Shown here: piece by piece, positions 49,666-60,016 of the stretch | How positions within the stretch are numbered: the stretch's first letter is position 1 | Layout of the letters: every line of letters starts with the position of its first letter | DNA from: Diplosphaera chodatii | Taxonomy: Eukaryota > Chlorophyta > Trebouxiophyceae > Prasiolales > Stichococcaceae | Reading direction: 5' to 3' | Assembly (NCBI GenBank): GCA_032358165.1 | Contig: JAALGY010000020.1 | Span: 1,178,001 to 1,242,000 of the forward strand | Length of the DNA: 64,000 nt | Made by a program: the position numbers and the translations under genes | The notes under the pieces: model-generated | What the model was told of the DNA's origin: nothing | The model's input: the letters and a program-made list of their open reading frames with translations, nothing else | Databases searched by the model: none

Positions 49666-50157
49666 ATGCCGCCCAAGGGAGCAGTCAAGAAGCCCACAGC
49701 GCCCAAGACAAAGAAGCCGAAGGCGAAGAAAGACCCCAATCAGCCCAAGAAGCCGAGCGGCGCCTACATCTGGTTCTGCAATGATACCCGGGCGAAGCTG
49801 AAGGGGGAGCACGCCGAGTGGGGCGTGGCAGAGATTGGCAAGGAGCTGGGCAAGCTGTGGGGCGAGCTGGAGGAGGGCGACAAGAAGAAGTACATCGCCC
49901 AGGCGGAGAAGGACAAGGTCCGGTACCAGAAGGACATGGAGAAGTACAACGCCACAAAGAAGGAGGAGCCGGCCGAGGACGAGGAGAAGGATGAGGACGA
50001 TGATGAGGAGGAGGAGGAGAAGAAGCCCGCCCCCAAGAAGGCCGCCCCCAAGAAAAAGCCTGCTCCCAAGAAGAAGAAGGAGCCAGAGCCAGAGGAGGAG
50101 GATGATGATGATGATGACGATGAGGACGAGGAGCTGGACGAGGAGGACGACGAGTGA
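49666..50157 (+). CDS. Single HMG-box protein (HMGB/NHP6-like) with acidic tail
   Basis: Intronless, 163 residues. ATG 49666 begins MPPKGAVKKPTAPKTKKPKA, a Lys/Pro-rich basic region. The HMG box spans about residues 24-95: DPNQPKKPSGAYIWFCNDTR, GVAEIGKELGKLWGELEEGD, KKKYIAQAEKDKVRYQKDME. It bends DNA without strong sequence preference in chromatin. The C-terminal third alternates acidic blocks with PKK-rich blocks (EEEEEKKPAPKKAAPKKKPA) and closes on a run of Asp/Glu. The frame stays open upstream to about 49588 but without ATG, so I use 49666. Only the tail is unusual: most plant HMGBs have a basic N-terminus and one acidic tail, without internal PKK repeats. Confidence 0.92.
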   Translation: MPPKGAVKKPTAPKTKKPKAKKDPNQPKKPSGAYIWFCNDTRAKLKGEHAEWGVAEIGKELGKLWGELEEGDKKKYIAQAEKDKVRYQKDMEKYNATKKEEPAEDEEKDEDDDEEEEEKKPAPKKAAPKKKPAPKKKKEPEPEEEDDDDDDDEDEELDEEDDE

Positions 50158-51291
50158 GCGCACCCATCTGCAGGCGCTGCTGCCAATTCGGAGCGGCGGT
50201 GACGACCCTCGGCTCCCACCGGCGAACATCAGCGCACTGCTGGCATCAGCATCGTGTGCGGCCATGCTGCGATGCTTGGCTGACTGCCTTGACCAGAGGT
50301 GTTTGTGCGAATGACAATTGACACGCTGTGGGCGTGACTGCTGTGGTTTTGGTTTGAACTGGAGACTTTGGCCCTTGACACAATCGGCGGTAAATCCGAG
50401 TCAACATTGGGAGTTTCTGACAGACGGATCATTTTGCATCCAAAATTGGTACTCTGTTGTACAAGCAGCAGCTTCGCCCACACACCTAACCTGTCAACCC
50501 CATCGTGATGCCCTCTGCTGGGTTATTGGCAACACGTTCGCTGGCTTTGCAAATCGCGCTCCAGCTTTTGTCATTGGCGATTGAGCAAGAGCGCGTGCTT
50601 TCTGCTGCCGTTTGCTCTGCTGGCTGCTGGGCAAACCCCTATGGCCGCGCCTGATGACGGGCAGCTGGCCTTTCAGCTCTGGCAGCACGCCTGCCTGCGC
50701 TGGCTGACGTGGCACCTGCCAGAACTGACCAGCAACGAAGAGCTTTTCATGTTTAGTCTGAGGTTGGGCCTTTGCACTTGTTGGTCAGCTGAGGACGTTG
50801 CCAGCCTGCAAATGCATACCTGTGGCTCATTAACTGGCGCGTCAGCAGACACTTCAGAGGCACTTCCGGCGGGGCTGGGCGCCGAGAGAGGGTCTTTAGT
50901 GGCCTCATCTTGCACTGCTGGGGCTTCTGCCACAGGGGCGGTGCTAAGGCTGCTCAAAAGTGGCTGTGTTCCTGCTGCTGCCTCCGATAGTTGTGCCCGC
51001 TGCAGTGGACAACATGTAATTGACGCAGATCCGTGTGCTTGACTTGCCAAGGACTCTGTGATATGGTACCGACGTTCATGCGGAGATGACGTACCCCGAC
51101 TCCTGTGGGAGCAAGTCTACTATGGCGCAACTTGCACCTGCTGATGATCGTCCCCAGCCATGGCAGCTGCCAATTGGTCCACCATTGCACGCGACTCCTC
51201 ATGCATCTGCACCCGCTGTTCCTCTGCACTTTGCACCGGCTCTGCAGGTGCCGCCTGCAGCATATCCACCTTTGCACATGTTGTACCGCGC
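50158..51291. other. Intergenic or undetermined region 3' of the HMG gene
   Basis: About 1.1 kb. A + strand frame at 50581-51042 begins with a TTG and a hydrophobic stretch, and a - strand frame at 50673-51050 is Ala/Ser/Pro-rich (PLLSSLSTAPVAEAPAVQDE), which could be a last exon of the gene that follows. I cannot decide between them. Confidence 0.35.
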
Positions 51292-53899
51292 TCAAATGCT
51301 GTGATTGTGGATCGAATTAAGGAAGCCGTCAGACAGGTACGTGCGCGTCACCCGGCTAGGCATGGCCGCCACGTGCTCTGCCAGCAGCACGCGTGCCGCC
51401 TCCAGATGCCTTGCAATGGCAGCTTTGGCGTCCAGACCCGTGTGTGTCGTGGATGTGTTGGCACTGCTGGTTGCTGATGATTTGAAACCAAGACCTGTCA
51501 TCAGCAGGAGGTTGCGTTTGACACCATATCGCAGCGCAACAGCGTTCAGCAGAATTAAACTGAACTGCTGCTGTCAGCATGCAATTTGGCACAGATGTGG
51601 TGGATACCTTGAGGTGGGTGCCTAACAGGAGCGACCTGTCCCTCTGCTGCCTGCGGGCTGGTCTGTATTTGTGCCTTGGCCTCAGCAAGCTGTGCCTGCT
51701 GCGCTGCAGCATCCGTCTGCCGTAAATGTCATGCACCGTTGGAAGGCAGTCACAGCATCCATGAAACTCCAGTTGTTGTGATTCCCACACTGCTAGATCT
51801 AAGATATCCTTCATGTTGACAGGAGCTGAAGTCTGGGTGTCCACCTGTGCGTCCACCAGCAGTACGGCCTGACGGGCGTTGGCTGCAGCCTCTGCGGCAA
51901 GCCGCGCCTGCAACACAGTGTGCTCAGCGACAACTGCTGCCAGCCGAGCTTCTGCAGCGCAACGCGCCGCCTGCTCCATCTGCAGAGTGGATTCCGATAG
52001 AATATTATGGATATCTTGGCCAAATACTTGTGTACCAGAAGGTGCAACAAGGCTGCCGCTACTCTAGATGCCCTTCCACACTGTTCACCAGGTGGCTCAC
52101 CCGAAAACAGCGTTTGATGCGCCAGAGCATGTCTTCTAGGGCGCTGAGCTTCAGCTGCTGCCCTGGCTGCAGCGGCGGCCTGCCGGCAGCCGCTGCAGCC
52201 AGGCCACCCTGCACCTGCAGCTGCGACAGCATCGCCTCCATGTCGCTATCAGGGCCCTCGGGGTCCAGCGGCAGCGCTGCCACCCTGGCGCTGGCGGCAG
52301 TTTGCACAGCAGCCAGCGCCAGGGCGGGTGCAGCCGCGATGCTGTCCCTGCTTGCAGTCGATGTGCTGGCTGCCAGGACCGGCGCAGGCGCTGCTACAGC
52401 GCTGTTGTCCTGTTTTGCAGGAACCGGCGGCTGCGTATCCCCTGCCTCCGAGGTGCCTGCGTGCAGTTTACTGATGCATACGATACAGGCTCCTATGGGG
52501 CAGCCAGAGCTCAGGCTGCTGGCTGACAGGTATGGGACAGCGGATCTCACTTGCCTCCATCGCCCGAGAGCCCAAGCGCAGACTGCCGGCTTCGGTGCAG
52601 GCTCTGAGTCCTGGCTCGTGGTGTGACCGCCGCCAGCCGTGCCGCCACTTCCTGAAGCTGCCGTGTGACGAAGCTCTGATCTTCGTTCGATGTGCTGTCA
52701 TCCTCCCGCCATGTGTCAGCATGCGCTGCTTGGCTGTCACCATCCGCCTCATCTGCAACTTTGGCTGCCGCAGGAGTTGTGCCGATGCCAGCAGGTGGGA
52801 GCAACGACAGCGATGGGTTCAGGGCATGCTCTAGTCCCGCATCCACCGGCACGTCCGAGGACGCCCCGCACTGGGTTACCCGCCGGCTCCGTGGCGTGGG
52901 CATTGACCAGGCGATCTCGGTCTGCTCTACGGTCTGATGTGCCACTGAAGCTGCCAGCATTGAGGATGGCTGCGGTGCAGTAAGTCTTGCTATGTCCGCA
53001 TCCACTGCTGCTGTAGTATCTGATGACTCAGGGGGCTGTTGCTGTCGTGCCGCTTCCACACACGCTGAGCTGGGTCTCCTGCTGAAGAGGTGTACTTCTT
53101 GTACTCGCTGTGGTGGGTTTGGAGGCCGTGGTGGTGGCAACAGCGGCACGTTGGTGGCAGGTACACTGGAGGTGCCCGGTCCAGCGCCATGGATGTCTGT
53201 AGCAGTGCCAGTGCCAATGCCACCAATGAGAGCAGCCGCTATCTGGTGCGAACCTGTAACATCGGTCGTCGTGGATTGGCAAGCTTGCTGCACAGCCACG
53301 GCTGGCACTCGCGAGCTGCGGCTATGCTGTGCAGCGGCAGCCTGCAGTGCATCGTCATCAAAGCACAGCGAGTCAGAACGCGGCATGCGCCGCGCTGACA
53401 TCGTAGACTGCCGCTTCCTGAGCGCGCGCATGCTGTGCAGCTGCCTGGCTGTCGGCAGAGCTGCTGCTGACACCTCAGTTGGCTTGGCGCTGCCCTGTGC
53501 ACTGTAGCCGACACTGGAAGCACCTGTGCTTTCTAGTGGCGGCTGTGCTTGTAACGTCAGGACTGCCTTGCTGCTGCGGCGAGCTGGCCTTACTTGGGCT
53601 CCTGTTACAGACTCGAGCTTGGCGCCTGACGATGCTGTTGGATACAGCGTGCCAAAGCTGCTACCTTGTCCAGCCACGGCAGCACATGCTTGCTGAGGCT
53701 GTGGAGGAGCACAACTATCTGCTGTGATGGTGACTGCAGGAGTGGTTTGTTCCTGCTGCATGCCACGGTCTTGGTGGGGTGTGCCCACGTGTCGTCCGCC
53801 TGCGGGCGGATCATCCTCCGATGATGCTGCAAGCTCAGGCCAGGGAGATGCCGCTCGGTGCTTTTGTGTAGCCTTGTGACTCCTCCAAAACACCATCGC
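51292..53899 (-). CDS. Unrecognised Ala/Gln/Ser-rich protein with a C-terminal coiled coil
   Basis: Not assigned to a family. A long exon (about 53899-52552, from MVFWRSHKATQKHRAASPWP) is open for about 450 codons and mostly low complexity; an upstream start remains possible. It contains MRALRKRQSTMSARRMPRSD and later SFVTRQLQEVAARLAAVTPR. In-phase splices add an exon ending LKLSALEDMLWRIKRCFR (about 52100), one reading MEQAARCAAEARLAAVVAEH and TVLQARLAAEAAANARQAVL, one reading TDAAAQQAQLAEAKAQIQTS, and one with KAAIARHLEAARVLLAEHVA. The later exons have heptad-like Ala/Leu spacing, so a coiled coil is likely. Its 3' end is uncertain: the visible frame stops at 51292, but donors before that point suggest further exons. 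Continuous reading frame and consistent phases argue for a real gene. Confidence 0.55.
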
Positions 53900-54361
53900 C
53901 CTGGCTGTACTCACGTGCCCAAGTGGCGACTGCGCTGGTGTTTGTTTGTGCTCACACCCACTGAAGGTGTCAGAGCAAGCATCCACAGGAGCGCATCACG
54001 CTTGCAGGCTTGCGGACACGCTTGAGTTGTGTCATCATGAACCTCCCCGCGTACAGGCTGTCCACATGCATCCTGCAAGCAAGGACGGGCTGACCGCGGT
54101 GACAAGATTCTCGGACGAATCGCTGCCGGTGAACAATACCCCTGGATGGGTGCTTTCCATCCATCTTCTAGGTCTCTCACTTCGCTCAGATACTAACTCT
54201 TGCCTCACATCCAGCAAGCAATCAACCTGGACTCGAACATCATGCTGCAACAGGCTTGTGCTACGTAAGCCATCAGATGATATATCATGAGATCAAGTGC
54301 AGTCCGCGGGCGTCAATTATTATAATATATCATATATATGGTGAGCACTCTGGGAACGACA
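53900..54361. other. Intergenic region with AT-rich core (unrecognised gene / SDR-CIA30)
   Basis: About 460 bp. Positions about 54314-54341 are a run of A and T with alternating AT steps, and 54277-54288 is the palindrome ATGATATATCAT. Lies upstream of one - strand gene and downstream of another. Could contain the promoter of the unrecognised gene. Confidence 0.45.
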
Positions 54362-57043
54362 TCAATGTGAAACAGGCTCCGGCTGGCTACTCGTCTCGGG
54401 TTCCTTGCCTGTCCAACGGCCATTGATGGTTCTGCCGGTCACACCTTTCCGCAGGTTTGCAGCCTTCAGCACCCCCTGCATGCCCATGGATGGTATTACA
54501 GCTGAGTAGGTGTCCATGTGCATGTTGATATTTGGACACAAGGTCCAGGCACGCCGGGCATGCTCACCCTCCACTCCCGCGGCCGCGCAGATGGGTCTGC
54601 CTTGTACGGCTCTGGGAAGGGCTGCGTCGACTTGACCTCGAAGGTTGTGTCGGCTGCCTCAGGGGACTCCAGCAGCGCGACCGCCAGCTGAGCGATGTCC
54701 TCACGGGCAATCTTTCCCTGTGCATGAGCCGGCCCGCTACTTTTGCATGAAGCTAATCCGCACCCAGGCTCTCACTCGTGCGCGCTCCTCAAAGGGGGCT
54801 AAACCGGCGCTGCAGGGTGGGCATGCAGGCCCACCTTGAGCACATCGCCCTGGTCGACGACCACCTCCGCGCCGGCATCCTCCTCTGTCAGCGCCGTCGG
54901 CCGCACCACCGCGAAGGGCGCCCCGCTCTCGCGAACGACGTCCTCGCCCTGAAGTACCAACGACCACTGTCAGTATGCTTTCCTAGATGTGACCCGTGAT
55001 CTAGACTGTGTAAGCATGTGCGTGTCAACTTCCATGCCTTCAGCTTGTAGGTGAGGATGCCGCCCAGCATGTCGTTCATTTTGACCTGCAGCAGCCATTG
55101 GAACTCGTGTCAACACTCCCAGATACCAGCTTCAGCCCAGCTTGCATTGTGGTAGCAAACAGCCAGGGTAGATTGTGGTCGCACCGCTGGCGGCTCTGCC
55201 TCTATATCAATGCCAGGCCGGTTTGGCCGTGTGACGCCTGTAGCCAGAAGATAAGCACCCCATGGTCATTGGTGTTGACAGCTGGGGTGGAACGAAGAAC
55301 CTCCCGCTGCAGTGTGACATACAACTCTAGACCGTGTGCATTGCAGGGTGCACCTGCTGAGCTGATGTGGACGATACGGGGCGTCTGCGGATCTGGCAGG
55401 TATGCCCTGATCTCGCCCACCGTCAGGCTGAAAGGACCCGCCTTGAACGCTGGGTTGAGCTCGCCTGTTGTATGCGCAAGCGAGTGCAAGCAGTTAGTTT
55501 CGTTTGCCAAAGATGGCTGTTTTACAAATACTTCAATGTGTGTATAGTCTATTACATAAAACACTGGACATGCAGCGCACCATCGTACTCAAACTTGCTG
55601 AGCCTGCAGTACATGCAGCAAGTATTGGGTACTCAGAAAGATCATGATAAGATCATGATATGAAGGGTCGATATGCTCGAAGCAACCGACCAAGTGGTGA
55701 TTTGATCACAGCTGATACTTGCTGCACATGCTCGCTGTGCACGATCTCCTCGCAAGGGTTGTCCGACCAAAAAGATGCTTACATTAGCTGGATGCTGTAG
55801 ATGCTGCGCGGATCAAGGAAGCTGCCGTCCCGCAGCGTCTTGGCACGAAAGACAGGGATGAACTCCGAGAAGGGCAGCTGTATAGTCTGCCACTCGCCAT
55901 CCTTCGTGTCAAAGCTCCTGCAGGCCCCAATGCATCATAGTCATGACCAGCAGCTATTGAGCGGTGCCCGTGTGCTCAGGGCACGCCGGCTGACAGCACT
56001 GTTTGCCAGCAACTGCACAAACAGGTTGGACCAAGAACATCACCTGCAATATGCAATGCCGTCCCAGTTGCTCTCCGTCCTGACGATGCACTTGAAGCGC
56101 AGACCGTTGCCCCTGACCTGCACCGCTGTCAACGCCTGTTGTATAACAGTCCATGTGTGACCTGTGTGCGGCATTGTTTGCGCCGCCGGGCCATGGCAAT
56201 TGGACCGACTGGACTAGACTAGAAACTGCTGATTGCTGATCTTAGAGGACCCGTGTCGGTAGGAGCAAGCGGCGGTTGGCAGAGGCCCCACAGCACCTAA
56301 CGGGCGTCGACGTGCGCAGCGGCATCGTTGCAGGTTCTAATGCAAATCTCAGCAGTGACCCAAACACCGCGCAGTCGGCACACTTGCTTACCCGCAGTGC
56401 TAGGCCCTCGTAGGCTGCCAGATCTGCTGCTGGCTCAATGTTCCGGGTGCGCACGCTGGCAAACCCGCCATTGTTCTCTGCACTACACAGCATCTCCATC
56501 AGGTTTGTGCCTGTGTTGCTTGCAGCGACTTGAAGCACACAGCAACAGGGGCAACATCTACCTGTCGCGACCACCCCTGAAAACACTCCAGCAGCGCTGC
56601 CACCCTCGCCTGCACCACCCTCGACCACGAACCCGCTCTCGCTCCGGCCACCCATGACCACATCGTCCAGTGACCCAAACTCCTTGGCAGCACCCTGCAG
56701 GCTTCAGAACACGCCCATATGAACAGCTGAAACCTGGCACCCAGTCGAGGCCACGCGGCGGCAGCCTTGCTGATGCATGGTGCAGCACCTGGGTGTCGCA
56801 CAAAGGTTCATGTGCAGGGCAGCGCACCGTGCCGTCTGGAGCAAACAGCAGCTGCCCGGCGCGGAGGCCCACATGCTGGCGCAGGAGCGTGACCAGGCTC
56901 TGCAGCCCCCGATACTCGACCGTCTCCGGCGTGTCCCCGACAATCTCAGGGTCGTAGAACTTGATGCCCTGGCAGCAGCAAGCAAGTGTAGTCATACCTA
57001 CTATTCACCCACCACCGACGTGCTCTTGCTGGAAGGGCATTCA

Positions 57044-57093
<50 letters not shown>

Positions 57094-58390
57094 GAACTGC
57101 CATTCAAGTGATTGCTCCAAGCCTCTCTGAGTACTATCACTACTAAGCCTATCTGTCTGAAAGGCTCACCTGCAGATACTTTTGGCGGTCGGGCGTGTCA
57201 CCCTCCTTGGGCGACACCTTGACCGCGCTGGCCAACACCGCAGCTGTCACACCAGTGAACATCTCGGGCAGCAGCGTCGCCGGCTGTGTGATGTCTGCCG
57301 CCACGACCTCCAAGCTGGAACCCGCCGGCCCAGTGAGGCCTCCCTGTGCCATCTGATACCGTCTCATGCAACAGCGGCTCCCAAACCTGACGGGTGCCGC
57401 AACGTCTGAGAACATTGCAGCTGCTATGGAATCAGCGCACAGTCGCACCAGCAGCTGCTTGGCTTTGTCCACGTCTCGGACCAGCGCCCGCACCGCCCGA
57501 CCCTTCGACAAGAGCACCTGTGCACGGCAGGTCAAACACCTCAGCAACATGGCAGCATGCTCGACCATGGCTTGGCACTGCTGCGCATACCACAAGAGAA
57601 CCGGTTTGCAACAAGTGTGTACACACGTGCGCACCTGCACCACGCGCTTGCCCACGCCACCTGTGGCGCCGGACACAAGCACAATGCCGCCCCGCGAGCC
57701 GCTGCCGCTGCTGCCGTTGCCCCCGGCACTGCTGGGCCGCGCTGACATGGCGCTGTCCCCAAACAGCGGCAGGATGACGGACTTCTTCTCCTGCGCACGC
57801 GCTGAGCGGAGCATCGGCCCGAAGGTTCCACACCAGAGCACCAGCTGCAGCAGTCGGCGCCGACGCGCGGGCGACCGCACCTCAGTCGAGCCGCCGGCGA
57901 GCGCCGAGAGGATCTTGGCTGGCTGGCTGGCGATGGTGGACAGCACCTCACCAGGGCTGGGCGGCTTGTTGAAGAATGCCACCGTGCGGACAAATCGGCC
58001 CAAGTCCCACGATTTGCGGTCCTCGCCTGAAGTCAGCAGTTTGATCAATGTAAGTATGTAGGTATGTGCAACACACTGCCATTGGTCCAGCTCAGCCCAT
58101 GCACCAGCGGCACGCGGTATCAGAAGCGTTGTGCTAGTCCGTGCATCTGACCTTCTGCTGCGTGCACAATGACACATCCCCGCCGATGGCGCCGCGGCGA
58201 CAGCTGTACATGCCTCATCCGCGAACCTGCGCAGCTTGCCTGATGTGAACGACGTGCATGCCTGATGAGTATCAACCTGGTTAGACACTGCGGTGACCAC
58301 ATGCACCAGTGCACCTGAGGCGAAACTGATGCGACACGTAGCAGGGCCATTCTTCTGCAGTAGGCTCATGTCTGGCCCTGTGAATGGCAT
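54362..58390 (-). CDS. SDR (NAD(P)-binding Rossmann) protein with inserted CIA30 domain, At4g18810-like, plastid predicted
   Basis: Atypical short-chain dehydrogenase split by a CIA30 domain, the arrangement of Arabidopsis At4g18810 and the related psbA translation factor HCF173. Start ATG 58390 gives MPFTGPDMSLLQKNGPATCR; the long N-terminal frame probably hides an intron. Exon near 58025: EDRKSWDLGRFVRTVAFFNK. Rossmann motif: IVLVSGATGGVGKRVVQ, then LLSKGRAVRALVRDVDKAKQ, LEVVAADITQPATLLPEMF and VSPKEGDTPDRQKYLQ. Next GIKFYDPEIVGDTPETVEYR and VGLRAGQLLFAPDGT. CIA30: FGSLDDVVMGGRSESGFVVE, NNGGFASVRTRNIEPAADLA and FDTKDGEWQTIQLPFSEFIP. The Rossmann part resumes with ILTYKLKGEDVVRESGAPFA and GKIAREDIAQLAVALLESPE, then ADTTFEVKSTQPFPEPYK, ending in NGRWTGKEPETSSQPEPVSH. 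About fourteen exons. Catalytic Tyr-Lys of classical SDRs is absent, so a non-enzymatic or redox-sensing role is possible. Confidence 0.88.
57048..57092. repeat. (TGC)15 microsatellite in an SDR-CIA30 intron
   Basis: Fifteen uninterrupted TGC units lie in the intron between the exons ending DRQKYLQ and beginning GIKFYDPE. It is the longest pure triplet run in the window. Confidence 0.95.
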
Positions 58391-58872
58391 TGTCACACAG
58401 CTGTGCAACAAAGAATCATGTCACATGTATACTTTGAGTTTGCGGGCTCGGTGTAAATGGTTGCTCGGCATGCATGCATTAGGTAATCCGAACCGCCCTC
58501 AGTAGGTGCCAGGGGCGTGGTGAGATTGGCCGTCAGCATTCATGTCTAGAGGGTAGAGGCCTTAGCACAGCTCCTCTGCCATACTGCCAGCCACACAGGA
58601 GCAGCAAACGCTCAAAAGCCTGATTTCTGGAAGGCGTGTTGTTAGATCGTGGGGACGGGCCGCAGGAGTCAGGCAACTCACCCGTCTAGGCAGGATGGCA
58701 GCCCTCACAGCCCCATGCACACCAGGCAGCCTGACTTTCACAAGGGCAGTATCTTCGACGCGATGCCTCTCAGCCACGGTAGGCTGCCTGCACAAGCCAC
58801 TTGTGGTGACCCCGTGGTGACAGCACTGCTCTGGGCCAGTGCCTGTCACTTTGCTCGAGCTGGCCGCGTGCC
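58391..58872. other. Divergent intergenic region (SDR-CIA30 / bS16)
   Basis: About 480 bp between divergent starts; both promoters expected here. A - strand frame at 58562-58918 is not supported. Confidence 0.4.
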
Positions 58873-59525
58873 ATGCGAGCTGCGTGCTCATCTTGCATCC
58901 GTCAAACGCACATGTCATCCCGTGTGCAGGCCCCTCGTATGGCAGTATCCCGGCAGCCGTGCATGCAGCCAGTCGAAGCGCGTGTAGCGGTGAGTGCTTG
59001 TTACGGCTCTGGCAGCCTTCACTGTTTGCGGCACATGCAGATGCCCACGCTCAGCAGCATGTGTGTAGGCATGCTTATTCAGAATGCTGGCATGCATCTT
59101 TTGGCCCATGCGTCCACGGCTGATATGTTTCATGCTGAATATTGCACAGATCCGCTTCACACGTTTTGGGCGGAAGAAGGTGCCATTCTACCGCATCATC
59201 GCCATTGATTCGCGGGACCGGCGGGAGGGCAAGCCCATCGAGGTGCACATGCCATGCCACAGTGGCAGATTGCAGTGCTCAAACATGGGAGCGTGCATTT
59301 GCATGCCATGTCCATCATGACTGAAGCGACATACATGTCGTATGGTCCATGTCATGTATTGTCCATGAAGTGCGTTCGTGCAATGTGCAGAACCTGGGCT
59401 GGTACGACCCGCTGCGTAAGGAGACAAACTTGAATGCGCCCGCCATCAAGAAGTGGCTTGCAGTCGGCGCCCAGCCCTCAGACACAGTGCGAGCCCTTCT
59501 GAAGAAGGCCATGGTCATTGACTGA
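58873..59525 (+). CDS. RPS16: Ribosomal protein bS16, nuclear-encoded, predicted plastid
   Basis: Bacterial-type small-subunit protein S16. Three phase-0 exons: 58873-58989, 59150-59242 and 59391-59525. Exon 1 encodes [20 protein letters not shown] with 39 residues rich in Arg/Ser and only one acidic residue, a transit peptide. Exons 2 and 3 give [51 protein letters not shown], then [20 protein letters not shown] and MVID. RVA joined to [10 protein letters not shown] reproduces the usual MVRIRLxRxGRKK start. An in-frame ATG at 59132 would be an alternative start if exon 1 is wrong. YDPLRKET and [10 protein letters not shown] resemble plastid/cyanobacterial S16 more than the mitochondrial plant form. 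A nuclear location implies that rps16 was transferred from, or replaced in, the plastid genome. Confidence 0.88.
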
Positions 59526-60016
59526 ACATAAGGGGTCGCACTTCGGCTCCTGTTGTTGCTACCGGTACCGTCTCAGTGCAGTTGGTTCACACTGTAAAAT
59601 ACCTGCTTATTTGCATCCCCATGCAACATGCCGACGATGCACAGTACAATCACCTATTGACTCAGTGCCTCCGCTACATATATCGCCACCGTGTGCTATA
59701 TCACACTGGAATACATGTTTTACACCCTCGCCTATAATCAAAGATCCGCTGCCTTGCAAAGCGCAGTGCTGCCATTCGTGAGCAGCCACTGTTGCCCCGT
59801 GCACGCGACTGGTTGTTGAGCCCAGCTGACAAGCTGCAACCCAATACACAATGCCAAATGACGGTCAGGGTATGCAGCAGCCTATGATGCCGAATGCTGC
59901 AAGCACGATGCAGATGATGTGCACCTGCTGTTCCTCGTGCCACACCGCATTGGCTTGCCGCGACTGACTCACGCATCCTGCCCACTGTGCTGCAGTTGTA
60001 AGCTGGTCCCCTTGTC
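59526..60016. other. Convergent intergenic region (bS16 / coiled-coil gene)
   Basis: About 490 bp between facing stops, holding the TGTAA above. Open frames on the - strand (59607-59849, 59701-60144) are unsupported. Confidence 0.4.
59593..59597 (+). terminator. Candidate polyadenylation element TGTAA of bS16
   Basis: TGTAA 68 bp past the bS16 stop, a typical distance for chlorophyte nuclear genes. Function inferred from position. Confidence 0.45.

Noticed and set aside
49639..50265. 208-codon Leu-rich frame antisense to the HMG gene
   Set aside because: Mirror of Lys/Asp/Glu-rich codons; the sense strand encodes a clear HMG box.
50581..51042. + strand frame with signal-peptide-like start
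   Set aside because: Begins at TTG without ATG, and the opposite strand is equally open; no domain on either.
57149..58411. 420-codon continuous frame in the SDR-CIA30 gene
   Set aside because: Open by chance across introns; family alignment needs splicing, for example between SGATGGVGKRVVQ and the following LLSKGRAVRALVRD exon.
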